Shown here: positions 8,277 to 17,164 of the stretch, piece after piece | Layout: every line of letters begins with the position of its first letter | Position numbering within the stretch: position 1 is the stretch's first letter | Assembly (NCBI GenBank): GCA_016706225.1 | Contig: JADJKB010000012.1 | Location: 62,001 to 126,000 of the forward strand | DNA: 64,000 nucleotides | Direction: 5' to 3' | Source of the DNA: Myxococcales bacterium | GTDB lineage: Bacteria; Myxococcota_A; Polyangia; Polyangiales; Polyangiaceae | Notes under the pieces: generated by a model | What the model was told of the DNA's origin: nothing | Seen by the model: only the letters and a program-made list of their open reading frames with translations | Databases searched by the model: none | Program-made: the position numbers and the translations under genes

Positions 8277-9611
8277 CTACTTGTTCACCTTGCGCCACTG
8301 TGAAGGACGCTTGTTGTAGGCGTTCACGGCCTCGATGTCCCCTGAGTATTCCTCGAACTGACTGAGCGCGCCATTGACGATCTCGATTGCCGGTTTGGGA
8401 ACGGACTCGACCGCCGTCGGAATGATGAACAGCGCGCCTTCGACGTCCTCCGCCGAATCTCGGTGTGAGCCGAAGAGCACGCCAATCACGGGAATTTCAC
8501 TCAAGATCGGCAACCCCCGAATGTCGTGGCGACGGTTGGTCGTGCGAATTCCGGACAAGACCAGGGACTGACCGAGCTTGAGGCGCACGAGCGTCTTCAG
8601 CTTGGAGATGTTGCGGCCAGGAAGGTTGGTCGCCTCGACCGGCGGAGTCAGGTCGGACACGTCGGCGTCGACCTGAACCTCGAGCTCGCCCGTCTGTTCG
8701 TCGAGTCGAGGCAAGACCTCCACCTTGGTTCCGAAGGCGATCTCCTTGATGTTGGCGCTGAGTCCCGAGGCGATGGGGAAGTTCTGCTCCCCACCGGACT
8801 CCCAGGAGGCCTTCGTGCCGTTGACGGTGATCACCGTGGACTGCTTCAGCACCTTGGCCCAACCGCGCCGCGACGCCACGTCGAGCGCAGGGAGCGGCTG
8901 ATTGACCACCGATGCCTCGGCGGTCGTCGCCGTGCCGGCCAAGAAATCGTAGGTGAACTCGCTTTCGACCACGCCGGGCCCGCCGATGCGAGAGGGCCAA
9001 TCCACGCCGACGTTGTAGCCGGACGTCTTGTCGTAGCGGATGAAGAAGAAATCGATGCGGATGTTGACCTTGCGATCGGCAACGCCTCCGCCGCCGGCCA
9101 CCACCAACGACTCGACTTGGCCGGGATACAGCGCCGCGATCTTCTCGATGCGCTTCACGTCCCCTTCGTTGGCCACACCGCCCTCGATGAAGAACCGCGA
9201 ACCAACACGACGCACCCGCACACCGGGCATCTCTCCCAGGAGCTGCTGCAGCTCCCTCCTCACGGCTTCCGGCGCGCGCGAGAACACGTTGATGACCCAG
9301 GTCACCGTCGAGTCGTCCTTGTTGATCAACAAGAGAGTCGTCGTCCCCGGCTTCTTGCCGGCCACCACGAACTTGGCGTTGTCGGTGGTCAGCTTGACCT
9401 CGACGATGCCCTTGACGCCTTCGGAGTAGTTCTTCACTCCGGTCGCAGGTAGCGTCTTGTTCTCACCGACGACCAGGGTCAGTTCGTTTTGACCTTCCGC
9501 ATCCGGTGAGCCCGCCGAGTCATCCTGGGCCAACGCGGGGATTGCGGTCAGTGTGACGCCTGCGGCCAGGCACAGTGCAACGGAGACTTGCCAAACTCGT
9601 TTCATCTTCAC
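8277..9611 (-). CDS. cpaC: Tad pilus secretin, CpaC/RcpA family
   Basis: 444 aa with a Sec signal peptide (residues 1-28, ending AIPALAQDD). The order is an N-terminal pilus-type domain (about 40-110, KLTTDNAKFVVAGKKPGTTTL), a BON-like segment (115-150, MPGVRVRRVGSRFFIEGG) and the secretin domain (about 240-420) with VEVLPRLDEQTGELEVQVDADVS, KLGQSLVLSGI, and GLPILSEIPVIGVLFGS near the end. It should form the outer-membrane pore through which the Flp pilus passes. ATGA overlap with cpaB shows coupling. Confidence 0.9.
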   Translation of the reverse strand: MKMKRVWQVSVALCLAAGVTLTAIPALAQDDSAGSPDAEGQNELTLVVGENKTLPATGVKNYSEGVKGIVEVKLTTDNAKFVVAGKKPGTTTLLLINKDDSTVTWVINVFSRAPEAVRRELQQLLGEMPGVRVRRVGSRFFIEGGVANEGDVKRIEKIAALYPGQVESLVVAGGGGVADRKVNIRIDFFFIRYDKTSGYNVGVDWPSRIGGPGVVESEFTYDFLAGTATTAEASVVNQPLPALDVASRRGWAKVLKQSTVITVNGTKASWESGGEQNFPIASGLSANIKEIAFGTKVEVLPRLDEQTGELEVQVDADVSDLTPPVEATNLPGRNISKLKTLVRLKLGQSLVLSGIRTTNRRHDIRGLPILSEIPVIGVLFGSHRDSAEDVEGALFIIPTAVESVPKPAIEIVNGALSQFEEYSGDIEAVNAYNKRPSQWRKVNK

Positions 9612-10384
9612 TTCGCCTTGAGCTCGACAGGACCCGTCTTCCGGGCTCCCTGGATGTTGTTTCGGATGACTTTGTCCTCGAGGGCCGTGGAGGGCATGTC
9701 GGGAATGCCGTCGAGCAGGGTCTGGTCGTCGGGATTCCGGAGCGCGACCAATAGCTTGCCGCGCTCCGCCGCCAACGACAGCAGCTGCGCCTCCTGCAAG
9801 CTGACGCTGAGAGTCAGCACCATCTCGCGCCGCTCGTCCTTGGAGTCACTGATCTTCTCCGGCGCGGTCTCGAGCCCCACCGCCAGCGCCAGGACCTTCT
9901 GCAAGAGCACGACCGCGTTTCGCTTGTCCGGGTCGCTTCCGGGCATGCTCGCGATCACATCGACGTAGTCGCCGGGCTGGATCATCGAGAAGCTCTTGTC
10001 ACCGCTCTCGGCGCGAATCGAAACGGCACGGGCGCCGGGTTGTACGAGCGAGCTCAGGTCACGACGCTCGTCTGCCGCAATCGCCAGGTCCGTCCACATG
10101 AGGGTCTGGTTGGCCTCGACCTTGGTGCCCACTCGAAGCCCGACGACCTTCGGCTTCTCGACCGCCTTGACGGCTCGGTCCTCCACGTAAGCCAGCGGAA
10201 CTTCCCGAATGGTCAGCGCATCTTCCTGAATCGAGGTGCCGGGATCGATGGCCTTCATCGCCATGAGCAGGCGAACACGCTCACCGCCCGACGCCTCCTG
10301 CTCGAACCGCGACAGATACAGCAGGAGTAAGAGGACTCCTACCACGCCGACCACCAGCGAAATGAGCAATGCCCTCTTGTTCAT
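9608..10384 (-). CDS. cpaB: Tad pilus assembly protein CpaB/RcpC
   Basis: 258 aa from the ATG at 10384, which places the single N-terminal membrane anchor at residues 5-25; a longer upstream reading adds a charged leader with no signal. After the anchor come a SAF domain (about 40-110, AIDPGTSIQEDALTIREVPLAYV) and an RcpC/CpaB region (GDKSFSMIQPGDYVDVIASMP, then REMVLTLSVSLQEAQLLSLAAERG). CpaB is a periplasmic partner of the secretin. It is the first gene of the tightly coupled cpaB-cpaC pair, 175 nt after the preceding gene. Confidence 0.88.
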   Translation of the reverse strand: MNKRALLISLVVGVVGVLLLLLYLSRFEQEASGGERVRLLMAMKAIDPGTSIQEDALTIREVPLAYVEDRAVKAVEKPKVVGLRVGTKVEANQTLMWTDLAIAADERRDLSSLVQPGARAVSIRAESGDKSFSMIQPGDYVDVIASMPGSDPDKRNAVVLLQKVLALAVGLETAPEKISDSKDERREMVLTLSVSLQEAQLLSLAAERGKLLVALRNPDDQTLLDGIPDMPSTALEDKVIRNNIQGARKTGPVELKAK

Positions 10385-10559
10385 GCCAGACCCGGAGTAT
10401 CGCCTCGTTCTGCCGGAGATGAAATCCTCCAGCCGACCTTCAGCGGCTCTCAGACCTACCACGCCAGATTGGCGGGACTAGCGGGGAATTCAGGCGACCA
10501 GGGGTCGGACCTTGGCGCACGCCCGCCTACTGCACGAACAACCAGCCCGCCTCCGGGCC

Positions 10560-11534
10560 TCAGAATCCGCGGGTTTCGAGCATCGAGACGATGCTGTGGT
10601 CGCCGGTCTGCTCCGCGGCGACGATGACGTCCACCCCGTTGCGACTGAAGTAGCGAGCCATGGGTGCGTCCTCGCCGATGAAGACCCGCTCCCATCCAGC
10701 GTCCCCGAGCTGTTTCTCGTAGCCCGCCAGGATCTCGGTGGCCGGGGCCTTCGACTCGTAGACCCGCACTCCATGTGGACGGCCTTCGGCCGCGGCGGAG
10801 AGATATCGCACGGAGCTCGGCGGACGCGGCACGTTCGGTGAATCCGCGCCGGGCGCGTCAGTGCCCTCCGTGGGCGGAGCCATGGCGTTCACCTTGAAAG
10901 AACCGTCGGTCCAAGCGGCCAGAACGTGAGTGTGACCCGACTCGAGCTTGCGTACGTAGGCGTAACGCAGGTGACCAACCTCGGCGAGATCCCAGTTCTC
11001 CGCAAAGGCGCTGAGCCCATCCCAGAAGCGGCGTTTGCCGTTCGAGCTGTCGGCCACCGCGCAGGCAATGACTCCGTCGTCCTTCGACTCCTCGCGCAAC
11101 ACACCGTAGTTGAGACGCGCGGCCTGCTTGGCGAGGACCGGATCCTCGAGCAGACCTTTCACCTCGCGGAAGTCCCGAGGCATCGCGCCTTCTTCTTTGC
11201 AGATCGCCTCGAAGCGATCGAGCACCTGCCCCATGGACAGATCCGTCGTGGCCGAAGCCAGGTTGATGGGCTGCCCGTTCAGGACCAGCCGCTCCGAGTC
11301 CTTGGTGAACTCGCCGAGCTTCGCCAGCTGGCGGCCCGTCACCAGCGCTTGCTCCGAAACGCTGCCGTAGGCGGAGCGAGCTGCCAGGCCCGCACAGACC
11401 AGCGACACGATCATCAGATAGGCGCTGACTCTGAGCACACCGCGTACGCGGGGGGTGAACACGGCGCCCGCCACGCGGCGGGGCCACTCCCAGAAGGAGC
11501 GGCCGACTCGTCTGTCTTGGTAGGAACGTGCCAT
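10560..11534 (-). CDS. Tad-locus single-pass membrane protein of unknown function
   Basis: 324 aa, not recognised. It has a basic N-terminus, one transmembrane segment (about residues 31-52, GVLRVSAYLMIVSLVCAGLAA) and a large domain predicted to be periplasmic. The domain contains two alpha/beta-looking parts, one at about 100-215 and one at 240-324 that ends DVIVAAEQTGDHSIVSMLETRGF. Its place between the pseudopilin-like genes and cpaB, 7 nt from the gene before it, argues for a role in pilus biogenesis. A Pro-rich spacer (PGADSPNVPRPPSS) separates the two parts. No catalytic motif is visible. Confidence 0.65.
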   Translation of the reverse strand: MARSYQDRRVGRSFWEWPRRVAGAVFTPRVRGVLRVSAYLMIVSLVCAGLAARSAYGSVSEQALVTGRQLAKLGEFTKDSERLVLNGQPINLASATTDLSMGQVLDRFEAICKEEGAMPRDFREVKGLLEDPVLAKQAARLNYGVLREESKDDGVIACAVADSSNGKRRFWDGLSAFAENWDLAEVGHLRYAYVRKLESGHTHVLAAWTDGSFKVNAMAPPTEGTDAPGADSPNVPRPPSSVRYLSAAAEGRPHGVRVYESKAPATEILAGYEKQLGDAGWERVFIGEDAPMARYFSRNGVDVIVAAEQTGDHSIVSMLETRGF

Positions 11535-11541
11535 GGCGTCC

Positions 11542-12069
11542 TCAGATCAGACTCGCGAGAAGTGCTCCAATTGCGCCCGCACCGAGCGCAATCAAGAAGT
11601 ACTTCTTGCCGTTGTCGTTCTTCTTCGGCTCGTTGCACCGCATGTGCATCTTGCCGTACATCGTGTAGCTGCTACCACCGATCACGTTGGGGAACTTGGT
11701 CTGCCGCTGTTTGGTGATCTGCGGATATCCCGAGTCCTTGAAGACGTCGTTGCCCAGGCCGAACGAGCCCCCGCCCTGTTCCTGAGCGCCGCTGATGTCG
11801 GGCACCCCTCCGGCCTTCGAATCACCGACGTTCTGGTCCATGTCGGTCGAGATGTCACCACCGCCACTGCAGTAGTTGATGGCGGTCTGCCAGGCGGCGA
11901 GGCGAGCCTCGTCCATCACGCCGATCTTCGCTTTCTGGAAGCTGACGGACGCCCAGATACAGGCGAACTGAATCACCATGAAGGCCGCGATGATCGCCGA
12001 CTCGGTCATGGCCGCGCCGCGACGCCTTCGTCGCGCCCGCGCACGCTGGAGCAGGATTTGCGAGCTCAA
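11542..12069 (-). CDS. TadE/TadF-like minor pilin
   Basis: 175 aa from a TTG at 12069. The TTG overlaps the upstream TGA (TTGA) and has GGGAGG seven bases before it; a longer frame is only read-through of the neighbour. The Arg-rich leader RARARRRRRGAAMTESAIIAAFMVIQFACIW is a class III pseudopilin signal: charged leader, Gly cleavage site, Glu at +5 and a hydrophobic stretch. The middle is Gly/Asn-rich. A second hydrophobic segment (YFLIALGAGAIGALLASLI) forms the C-terminus, which is less usual for TadE/TadF. Confidence 0.7.
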   Translation of the reverse strand: MSSQILLQRARARRRRRGAAMTESAIIAAFMVIQFACIWASVSFQKAKIGVMDEARLAAWQTAINYCSGGGDISTDMDQNVGDSKAGGVPDISGAQEQGGGSFGLGNDVFKDSGYPQITKQRQTKFPNVIGGSSYTMYGKMHMRCNEPKKNDNGKKYFLIALGAGAIGALLASLI

Positions 12070-13718
12070 TGGATGACCTCCCAGGATGGCATCACCCAAC
12101 CGTCGATTGCGTTGTCGATCCCCTTGCCAAGCGCACCCGTCACCGTCGACTTCAGCTTGCCGGCGAGTTTGTCGTAGGTGTCCTTGCCGAGACCACCCAG
12201 GATGATGCTGGTCCCACCATTGACCGCCGGGTCGACCCACTTGCCGCCGACGTACTTCTTGACGACGTCGAAGACCTTGCCGATGCCCAGCTGACCCAGG
12301 TTGATGCCACTGACCGAGAAGCGCCGGAGGCGCGCCCGCCAGTACATCTTCCACATGCATTCCTTCTTCAAGTCCGACCACTTGCCGGAGTCGTCGAAGT
12401 AGAACTCTGCCTGGCCGAAGCGCCAGTTACCCCAGCCCGCGTCCACCTTCGGCATCTGGCCGGTCTTGGTGGCGATGGCCAAACCCTTGTCCACGTTGCG
12501 CGGCCACTTTTCGTCGCCGCCCGTGAAGCCGAACACCTGGAACCAGATCGAGCCGTGCTCGGCGCCCGACCAGATCTCCTTCGGGGTCTTGTTCTTGGTG
12601 TTCGCGATGCCTCCACCCTTGGGGTCGAAGCCGGTCTCGTTCATCTTGTCTTTGGCTGCCTGCGTACCCTCTTTTTTGCAGTTCGCCGTGTTGAACTCCG
12701 CCAAGTTGCCACCGAGATCCGTGCAGAACTTCGACATGCAAGGCGTGGCCTTGTCCTTGTCCACGTCTCCAGTGCACTGCGGGTAGGAATTCCCGCTCTT
12801 GACCTTGTCCGCGCAGTCATCTTTCTGATTCTTGCAGCCGTTGTTGACCTGCTCTTTGATCTTGTTGTCCATGATGTCTTGGATGTTCTTCGCACCCCCT
12901 CCACCACAGAAGTAACCGCTGAACGTGCCAGACACCGCGCCGGCGATCGCCTTCAACACCGTCACGACGGGCGGGATGGGGATCCAACCCAAGCCATTCT
13001 CGATGGCCAGCTCCGCGCTCTTCTTGCAGAACTTGCCCCACTCCATCTCCTCGACCGGCAGCCCCAGCTTCTTGGATGAGGGCACGAAGGGCACCATCGA
13101 CGGACTGATCGCCACGCCAGTCGTGATCAGCGGTTTGTAGGCCTTCGAGACCTTGTTGCCTTTGTACGCACCCACGTAGGGCGTGGTCATTGCCACGACC
13201 TTCTCGAAGATGCTGAGTGCCGGCAGGACCTTGTCCAGGATCTTCTCGTACTGGTTAGCCCCTTTGATCAGGCCCTGCTCCATCTTGACCATGGTCGGCA
13301 TGGCGGCGGCGCACACTGGCGAGAGCGGGCAGAAAATGGTGGCGGCGATACAGATGCCGCACGCCACGATCGTGATGCCCAGCATCAGAATGAGCATGCG
13401 CATCATGATCAAGACGGCCAGGAGCGCAGCCATGATCAGGTTGATGAAGACGATGATGTTCATGCCGCGCGCGTGCACACCGGCGGAGGTGTAGGCGACG
13501 GCGTCGGCTGCGTCCTGGATGCGCTCGCGATACACGATCGCGTTGCCCATGCCGATGATGTAGAAGACGCCGGCGGCCAAGAGCGCGGCCATGAAGACGC
13601 CGGCGATCATGATGGCGCCGCTCTGATCGCTGGCCAAATTGCCGCGATCCGCACCGCAGCGCCGCATGCGCTGTTCGGGGCGGCCAACCCAGTGGAGGAA
13701 GCGGTCAAGGATATTCAT
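12066..13718 (-). CDS. TadG-like Tad pilus protein
   Basis: 550 aa from the ATG at 13718 (GGAG seven bases upstream; it overlaps the preceding TadE-like gene by 14 nt). The N-terminus has the TadG/TadE entry signal DQSGAIMIAGVFMAALLAAG followed by GMGNAIVYRERIQDAADAVAY, as in Tad proteins that keep one segment in the membrane. Extra hydrophobic segments at about 88-140 are unusual. The remaining 400 residues are Lys/Gly/Asn-rich with many Cys (KFCKKS, GYFCGGGGAKN, GCKNQKDDCADK, CMSKFCTD), pointing to a disulfide-bonded extracytoplasmic domain. No integrin-like vWA motif could be identified with confidence. Confidence 0.75.
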   Translation of the reverse strand: MNILDRFLHWVGRPEQRMRRCGADRGNLASDQSGAIMIAGVFMAALLAAGVFYIIGMGNAIVYRERIQDAADAVAYTSAGVHARGMNIIVFINLIMAALLAVLIMMRMLILMLGITIVACGICIAATIFCPLSPVCAAAMPTMVKMEQGLIKGANQYEKILDKVLPALSIFEKVVAMTTPYVGAYKGNKVSKAYKPLITTGVAISPSMVPFVPSSKKLGLPVEEMEWGKFCKKSAELAIENGLGWIPIPPVVTVLKAIAGAVSGTFSGYFCGGGGAKNIQDIMDNKIKEQVNNGCKNQKDDCADKVKSGNSYPQCTGDVDKDKATPCMSKFCTDLGGNLAEFNTANCKKEGTQAAKDKMNETGFDPKGGGIANTKNKTPKEIWSGAEHGSIWFQVFGFTGGDEKWPRNVDKGLAIATKTGQMPKVDAGWGNWRFGQAEFYFDDSGKWSDLKKECMWKMYWRARLRRFSVSGINLGQLGIGKVFDVVKKYVGGKWVDPAVNGGTSIILGGLGKDTYDKLAGKLKSTVTGALGKGIDNAIDGWVMPSWEVIH

Positions 13719-14223
13719 AGTCCGCTCCATGAACGACCATCTTCGCCTCGGCGCTGACGGTGGTGAGACCTGCAAACCCGCAAATCACCTTGTCGGCCAC
13801 CGGCAGGCGGCAGCGATAAGGCACCTCGACACGAACGGTGACGACCTCGTCCCGTTTGAAACTCGATTTCTCTTTGCCGTCGCCGCCACGAATCGTGACC
13901 TGGGCGAGCGGCCAGAGCAGACTGCGATTGCCTCCGAGACCCATCTGCACCGCGCGCTGAATCGCGTCCTTGCGCTTGCCGCTGGCGGAACCAACTGCTG
14001 CGCTGCTGTAGCCCTTGGGGTTGTCCGGCAGCACGACAGCTGCGGCGCGCGCTCCCAGGTAGGCGGAGTGCATCGTGACGAGCTTGCCGGCGTAGATGCC
14101 GACCGACTGCATCAGGCACCAAAAGCCAAAGAAGATGGGGAAGAATGCCCCGAGGAACTCCACGTAGACGGCGCCCCGTTTGTCTTTTCTTAGACCGCTA
14201 GGCGGCTGACTGGGACGGCTCAC
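13705..14223 (-). CDS. tadE: TadE-like minor pilin
   Basis: 172 aa from a GTG at 14223, chosen because AAGGAGG lies seven bases upstream; the longer frame has no such site. The N-terminal KDKRGAVYVEFLGAFFPIFFGFW is the TadE motif: basic leader, Gly cleavage site, Glu5 of the mature form and a hydrophobic helix. A following KLVTMHSAYLGARAAAV is typical of TadE/TadG. The C-terminal half is beta-rich. It would be processed by the prepilin peptidase encoded just upstream. Confidence 0.8.
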   Translation of the reverse strand: MSRPSQPPSGLRKDKRGAVYVEFLGAFFPIFFGFWCLMQSVGIYAGKLVTMHSAYLGARAAAVVLPDNPKGYSSAAVGSASGKRKDAIQRAVQMGLGGNRSLLWPLAQVTIRGGDGKEKSSFKRDEVVTVRVEVPYRCRLPVADKVICGFAGLTTVSAEAKMVVHGADYEYP

Positions 14224-14272
14224 GGGTTTTCCTCCTTCACTCGCTTGTTTCGAATCGCCTCGAGCAGTTTTG

Positions 14273-14818
14273 CTACACCCTCCAGTGCAACAGCACCGAT
14301 ATGAGGGTCGCCACGAATATCGAAGGCCCAAATCGGAGCTCCGACATCATCTCCGTCGTCAGCTCCTTCCGCTTGTCCTTCGGAACGAACACGTTGCGTA
14401 CGAGCAACACGCTGTTTCCTAGGGTCCTGAGCAGCTTGCCTTCGTAGGCCAATCTCACCGGGGCGTAGAGCGCGGCAACGATGAAGGAGTACATCTCCAT
14501 TTCGATGCCTGTCATTGGTCTGAGCAGTGCTCCCATGGCCCCTAGTAGCTTGACGTCACCTCCTCCAATTGCTCCTGAGCGATACAAGAAGATCGGTATC
14601 ACTCCACATGTGATGACTCCGACGATCGACAAAGCGAAGCCCTGCCCTGCCGCGCCCCAGCCCTCCCGCGCCAGACCGAAGCCGGCGTGAGCGAGGGGTG
14701 CGATGGCCATTGGCCCGAGCGTCAACCAGTTTGGGATCTCGCCTGTGCGCCAGTCGAACCAGGCCGAGAGCCCGGTCACGAGAACTGCGGCAAGTAGAAA
14801 GTATTGCTCGCCGTACAT
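14273..14818 (-). CDS. tadV: Prepilin peptidase TadV/CpaA
   Basis: 181 aa multi-pass membrane protein. The two aspartates of the A24 peptidase family are in their usual contexts: Asp22 in FDWRTGEIPN and Asp88 in GAIGGGDVKLLGAMGA. It should cut the leader peptides of the Flp pilins and TadE-like proteins in this operon. It is slightly longer than minimal TadV because of a basic loop (VPKDKRKELTTEMM) and a last hydrophobic helix. It follows the first pilin gene by 60 nt. Confidence 0.93.
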   Translation of the reverse strand: MYGEQYFLLAAVLVTGLSAWFDWRTGEIPNWLTLGPMAIAPLAHAGFGLAREGWGAAGQGFALSIVGVITCGVIPIFLYRSGAIGGGDVKLLGAMGALLRPMTGIEMEMYSFIVAALYAPVRLAYEGKLLRTLGNSVLLVRNVFVPKDKRKELTTEMMSELRFGPSIFVATLISVLLHWRV

Positions 14819-14878
14819 TCTCGCGGTCCCTAGCGGCGCGCCGATTCACGACTCTCGGCGCGCCCTCCGGCGACCCCA

Positions 14879-15052
14879 TCACAGTGCGTTGATCTGACCG
14901 GCCTTCTCGTTGGTCTTGCTGTTGAGGTTGTTGCCGAACGTGCGGAACGCGGCAATTGCGATCAGCGCGATGACAGCCACCACGATGATGTACTCGACCA
15001 TGTTCGCGCCACGCTTGTCTTGAATCAGCTGCCGAATCTTGTCCATGTTCAT
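14879..15052 (-). CDS. flp: Flp/Fap major pilin subunit
   Basis: 57 aa. A short basic leader (MNMDKIRQLIQDKRG) precedes the processing site, giving mature ANMVEYIIVVAVIALIAIA. Glu5-Tyr6 is the Flp signature. The hydrophilic tail is only 20 residues. This is the expected main fibre subunit, polymerised by the downstream machinery. An internal Met3 could also start translation. Confidence 0.92.
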   Translation of the reverse strand: MNMDKIRQLIQDKRGANMVEYIIVVAVIALIAIAAFRTFGNNLNSKTNEKAGQINAL

Positions 15053-15095
15053 TTGCCTCGTGCTTTGGGTCCGGATCGCCGGGGTTTAGATTGGG

Positions 15096-15293
15096 TCAGG
15101 GGAAGGGTGAAAGGATGATGGCCTGGGAGCGCTCGTAGTTCGCCACGAGGCTCGGGCCGAGGCCCAGGATGGCCGCCGCGAAGCCGATGCACACCGTCCC
15201 GAGGAGCACGACGTACTCCGTCATGATTGCCCCGCGGCCATCACTGGCCAGGGCGCGCATGCGGCGTCGAGTCACGGGGGAGGAATGATTCAT
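15096..15293 (-). CDS. Second Flp-type pilin
   Basis: 65 aa from the ATG at 15293; the longer frame upstream is not supported. The leader MNHSSPVTRRRMRALASDGRG is followed by AIMTEYVVLLGTVCIGFAAAI, so Glu5-Tyr6 is present. It differs from the other pilin in having a Cys in the hydrophobic helix and a short tail with LVANYERSQAIILSPFP. It is the first gene of the operon and may be a minor or variant subunit. No clear Shine-Dalgarno sequence is seen. Confidence 0.85.
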   Translation of the reverse strand: MNHSSPVTRRRMRALASDGRGAIMTEYVVLLGTVCIGFAAAILGLGPSLVANYERSQAIILSPFP

Positions 15294-15615
15294 CAGCGGT
15301 GCTCGGAGTGCCGTTCGGAGACGTATCGACACTCTCAACTCTGTTACGGAAGGTAGCAGGCAGCCTTCCCATCTCGCAACACAAAATGAACCCGAAGGCC
15401 GCGAATTTTTTGATGTTTTTGCCGTCCTCGGCGAAAAATTCCAGTCGGCTTGTGGGGTCGTCCGACGGGCTCGGAAAGTTCCGATCGCGGCGCCACGTCT
15501 GGCGGAGCGGAACACGCTTCGACGCTGGCCAGCTTTCGATTGCCCAGCCGCGAGCGCAGGTATCCGGCGAGCTCGGAGCCCTCCCTGCGGCGGGCCGGGC
15601 GCCGCCGGAACTCGT
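15294..15615. other. 322-bp intergenic region upstream of the Tad operon
   Basis: No gene is visible. It should contain the Tad operon promoter on the minus strand, but no convincing -35/-10 or sigma-54 pair was found. The notable feature is an AT-rich dyad at 15404-15443, with T-rich arms around GCCG/CGGC. It is T-rich on the 5' side and A-rich on the 3' side of the stem on both strands, so it is not a standard intrinsic terminator and could be an operator. Confidence 0.5.
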
Positions 15616-16284
15616 TCAGATCGGCGTCGGCCCGGACGGCTTCTTGTGGCCGCCTCCACGGATCACGCGCTTCTTCTCAATCTTGAACTTCTGGTCGAAC
15701 ACAAACACGTCGTCGGAGTGTTTGACCTCGAAGGTCGCCGCCGGGTTCTGCGGCCGCAGGTCCTTGGCGGTGTCGGCGTCGGTGGACAGAAGCAGCTGGA
15801 ACATCTGATTCGGCGGCATATCCAGATACACGTGGGCTGCGCCGGACACGTCGGTCCGCGCCACCTCGCGGCCCAGGTACATCACCGGGAGATTTGGGCC
15901 GGAATCCGCCCTCACCGCAACGACCACGCTGCGGGTCGCCTTGGGACAGTCCACCTGATACTCGGGGCGCTGCGAGGGGTCGGCGGTCTTGCGCAGAGTG
16001 ACGCTGACCGGCTTCGGGGGACTCTGAAACCCCGTCGGGCACTTCAGGGTCAAATCGTAGACCTCGCCCTCAGCGCCCTTGAGTCGGAAATTCACGACTC
16101 CGGCGTCGTCGGTCACGCCAATCTTCTTCTGTTTGTACCAGACCTCTGCGCCCTTCAGCGGCTGGCCGGGCTCACCGAACACCTTGACCCGCGCTTCAAA
16201 CGGCTTTGGCGGCGGAGGCTTGAGCAGGTCGCAGCCAAACACCGTGAACGCTGCGAGGACCACGGCGAAGGTTCGAGCGGACAT
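15616..16284 (-). CDS. Lipoprotein with carboxypeptidase-regulatory-like (transthyretin-type) beta domain
   Basis: 222 aa from the ATG at 16284. The signal peptide ends at the lipobox VFGC (Cys17). The mature part starts Pro-rich (KPPPPKPFEARVKV) and contains GQPLKGAEVWYKQKKIGVTDDAGVVNF, the CarboxypepD_reg/DUF4198 pattern of an Ig-like beta-sandwich. A second similar half follows. The tail is basic (KKRVIRGGGHKKPSG). It is the third gene after the acyl-CoA synthetase and the alpha/beta hydrolase-like gene, 40 nt downstream. The function is unknown; a cell-surface role is likely. Confidence 0.65.
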   Translation of the reverse strand: MSARTFAVVLAAFTVFGCDLLKPPPPKPFEARVKVFGEPGQPLKGAEVWYKQKKIGVTDDAGVVNFRLKGAEGEVYDLTLKCPTGFQSPPKPVSVTLRKTADPSQRPEYQVDCPKATRSVVVAVRADSGPNLPVMYLGREVARTDVSGAAHVYLDMPPNQMFQLLLSTDADTAKDLRPQNPAATFEVKHSDDVFVFDQKFKIEKKRVIRGGGHKKPSGPTPI

Positions 16285-16324
16285 TGGTAGAATGATACCA
16301 CTCTGAAGCACCGAATCCACTCTG

Positions 16325-17164
16325 CTAGCCTGGTGACTTCGGGTAGCGCGGGTCGTCGGAGACCAGCCACTCGAACTGGGGCGTGAGCGCGCGGGCTACG
16401 GCGGCGTCCAAAACGAGCCCAAGATCGCCCAGGTCGCTCAGCTTGGTCTCCAGTCCGGCGCCCCTCGCGAACACCCAGTAGGTGCTGCTGGAGGCCCGGC
16501 TGGCTGGGTCGGACACGGCAAACAGCAGGCGCTTGCCACCCGCGCGCGCGTAAACGGCGGCGCGCCCTGCGGACCATGTGTCGGGCTCCGAACCGACTAC
16601 CAGGATGCGAGCGAAGAAAGGTGGTTCGGTCCTCGCGAGCTCCAGGGCGTATTTCACCCCGGCTGCAAAGGCCACCAACGTGACCGGACCGGAGGCGACG
16701 TGCTCAGCGAAACGAGCTTTCAACGCCTTGAGCGCGCCTCGTAGCTCTCGCTCGACTTCTGCCTGGCTGCCCCAACCGTAGCGGAGCGCGCCACCCGAAC
16801 CCGACGTCTCGACTCCGCGCGGACAGAGCACGAACGCGCGAGCCTTCGTGATGCCGGTCCAGGTCCCGCACGCCCACTCCGGGCGATCGGCGCCACCATG
16901 CAGGGCAATCACGATGGGGCGCGGCTCTCGGGCGCCGATCGGCACCGCGACGTACGAGCTACCGAAGCCGGGCACCTCGAGCTCCGTGAGCCAGCTCTCC
17001 GCCGCGAGCGGGGGCAGCGCTGGCGCTGGTTTGCTGGACGGCGCGGCCGCCGCAGGCGCCGGCCGCTGATGACGGGAAAGGCGCACGAGTCCGTAGATCG
17101 AAGCCGCGAGAGTCAGGAGCGCGAGCGCAACGACGATGCGTTGGCGTTGGCTGTCGTCACTCAC
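16325..17164 (-). CDS. Membrane-anchored alpha/beta-hydrolase-like protein
   Basis: 279 aa from a GTG at 17164 that overlaps the upstream stop (TTGTGAGTG). One N-terminal transmembrane segment (residues 10-27) and an Ala/Pro linker precede a domain with PIVIALHGGADRPEWACGTW (oxyanion-hole HGG), FVLCPRGVE and VTLVAFAAGVKYALELA at the nucleophile-elbow position. That elbow reads AFAAG, not GxSxG, so the catalytic Ser seems lost and the protein may be an inactive hydrolase fold. Translational coupling to the acyl-CoA synthetase gene suggests a linked lipid-related job. Confidence 0.6.
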   Translation of the reverse strand: MSDDSQRQRIVVALALLTLAASIYGLVRLSRHQRPAPAAAAPSSKPAPALPPLAAESWLTELEVPGFGSSYVAVPIGAREPRPIVIALHGGADRPEWACGTWTGITKARAFVLCPRGVETSGSGGALRYGWGSQAEVERELRGALKALKARFAEHVASGPVTLVAFAAGVKYALELARTEPPFFARILVVGSEPDTWSAGRAAVYARAGGKRLLFAVSDPASRASSSTYWVFARGAGLETKLSDLGDLGLVLDAAVARALTPQFEWLVSDDPRYPKSPG

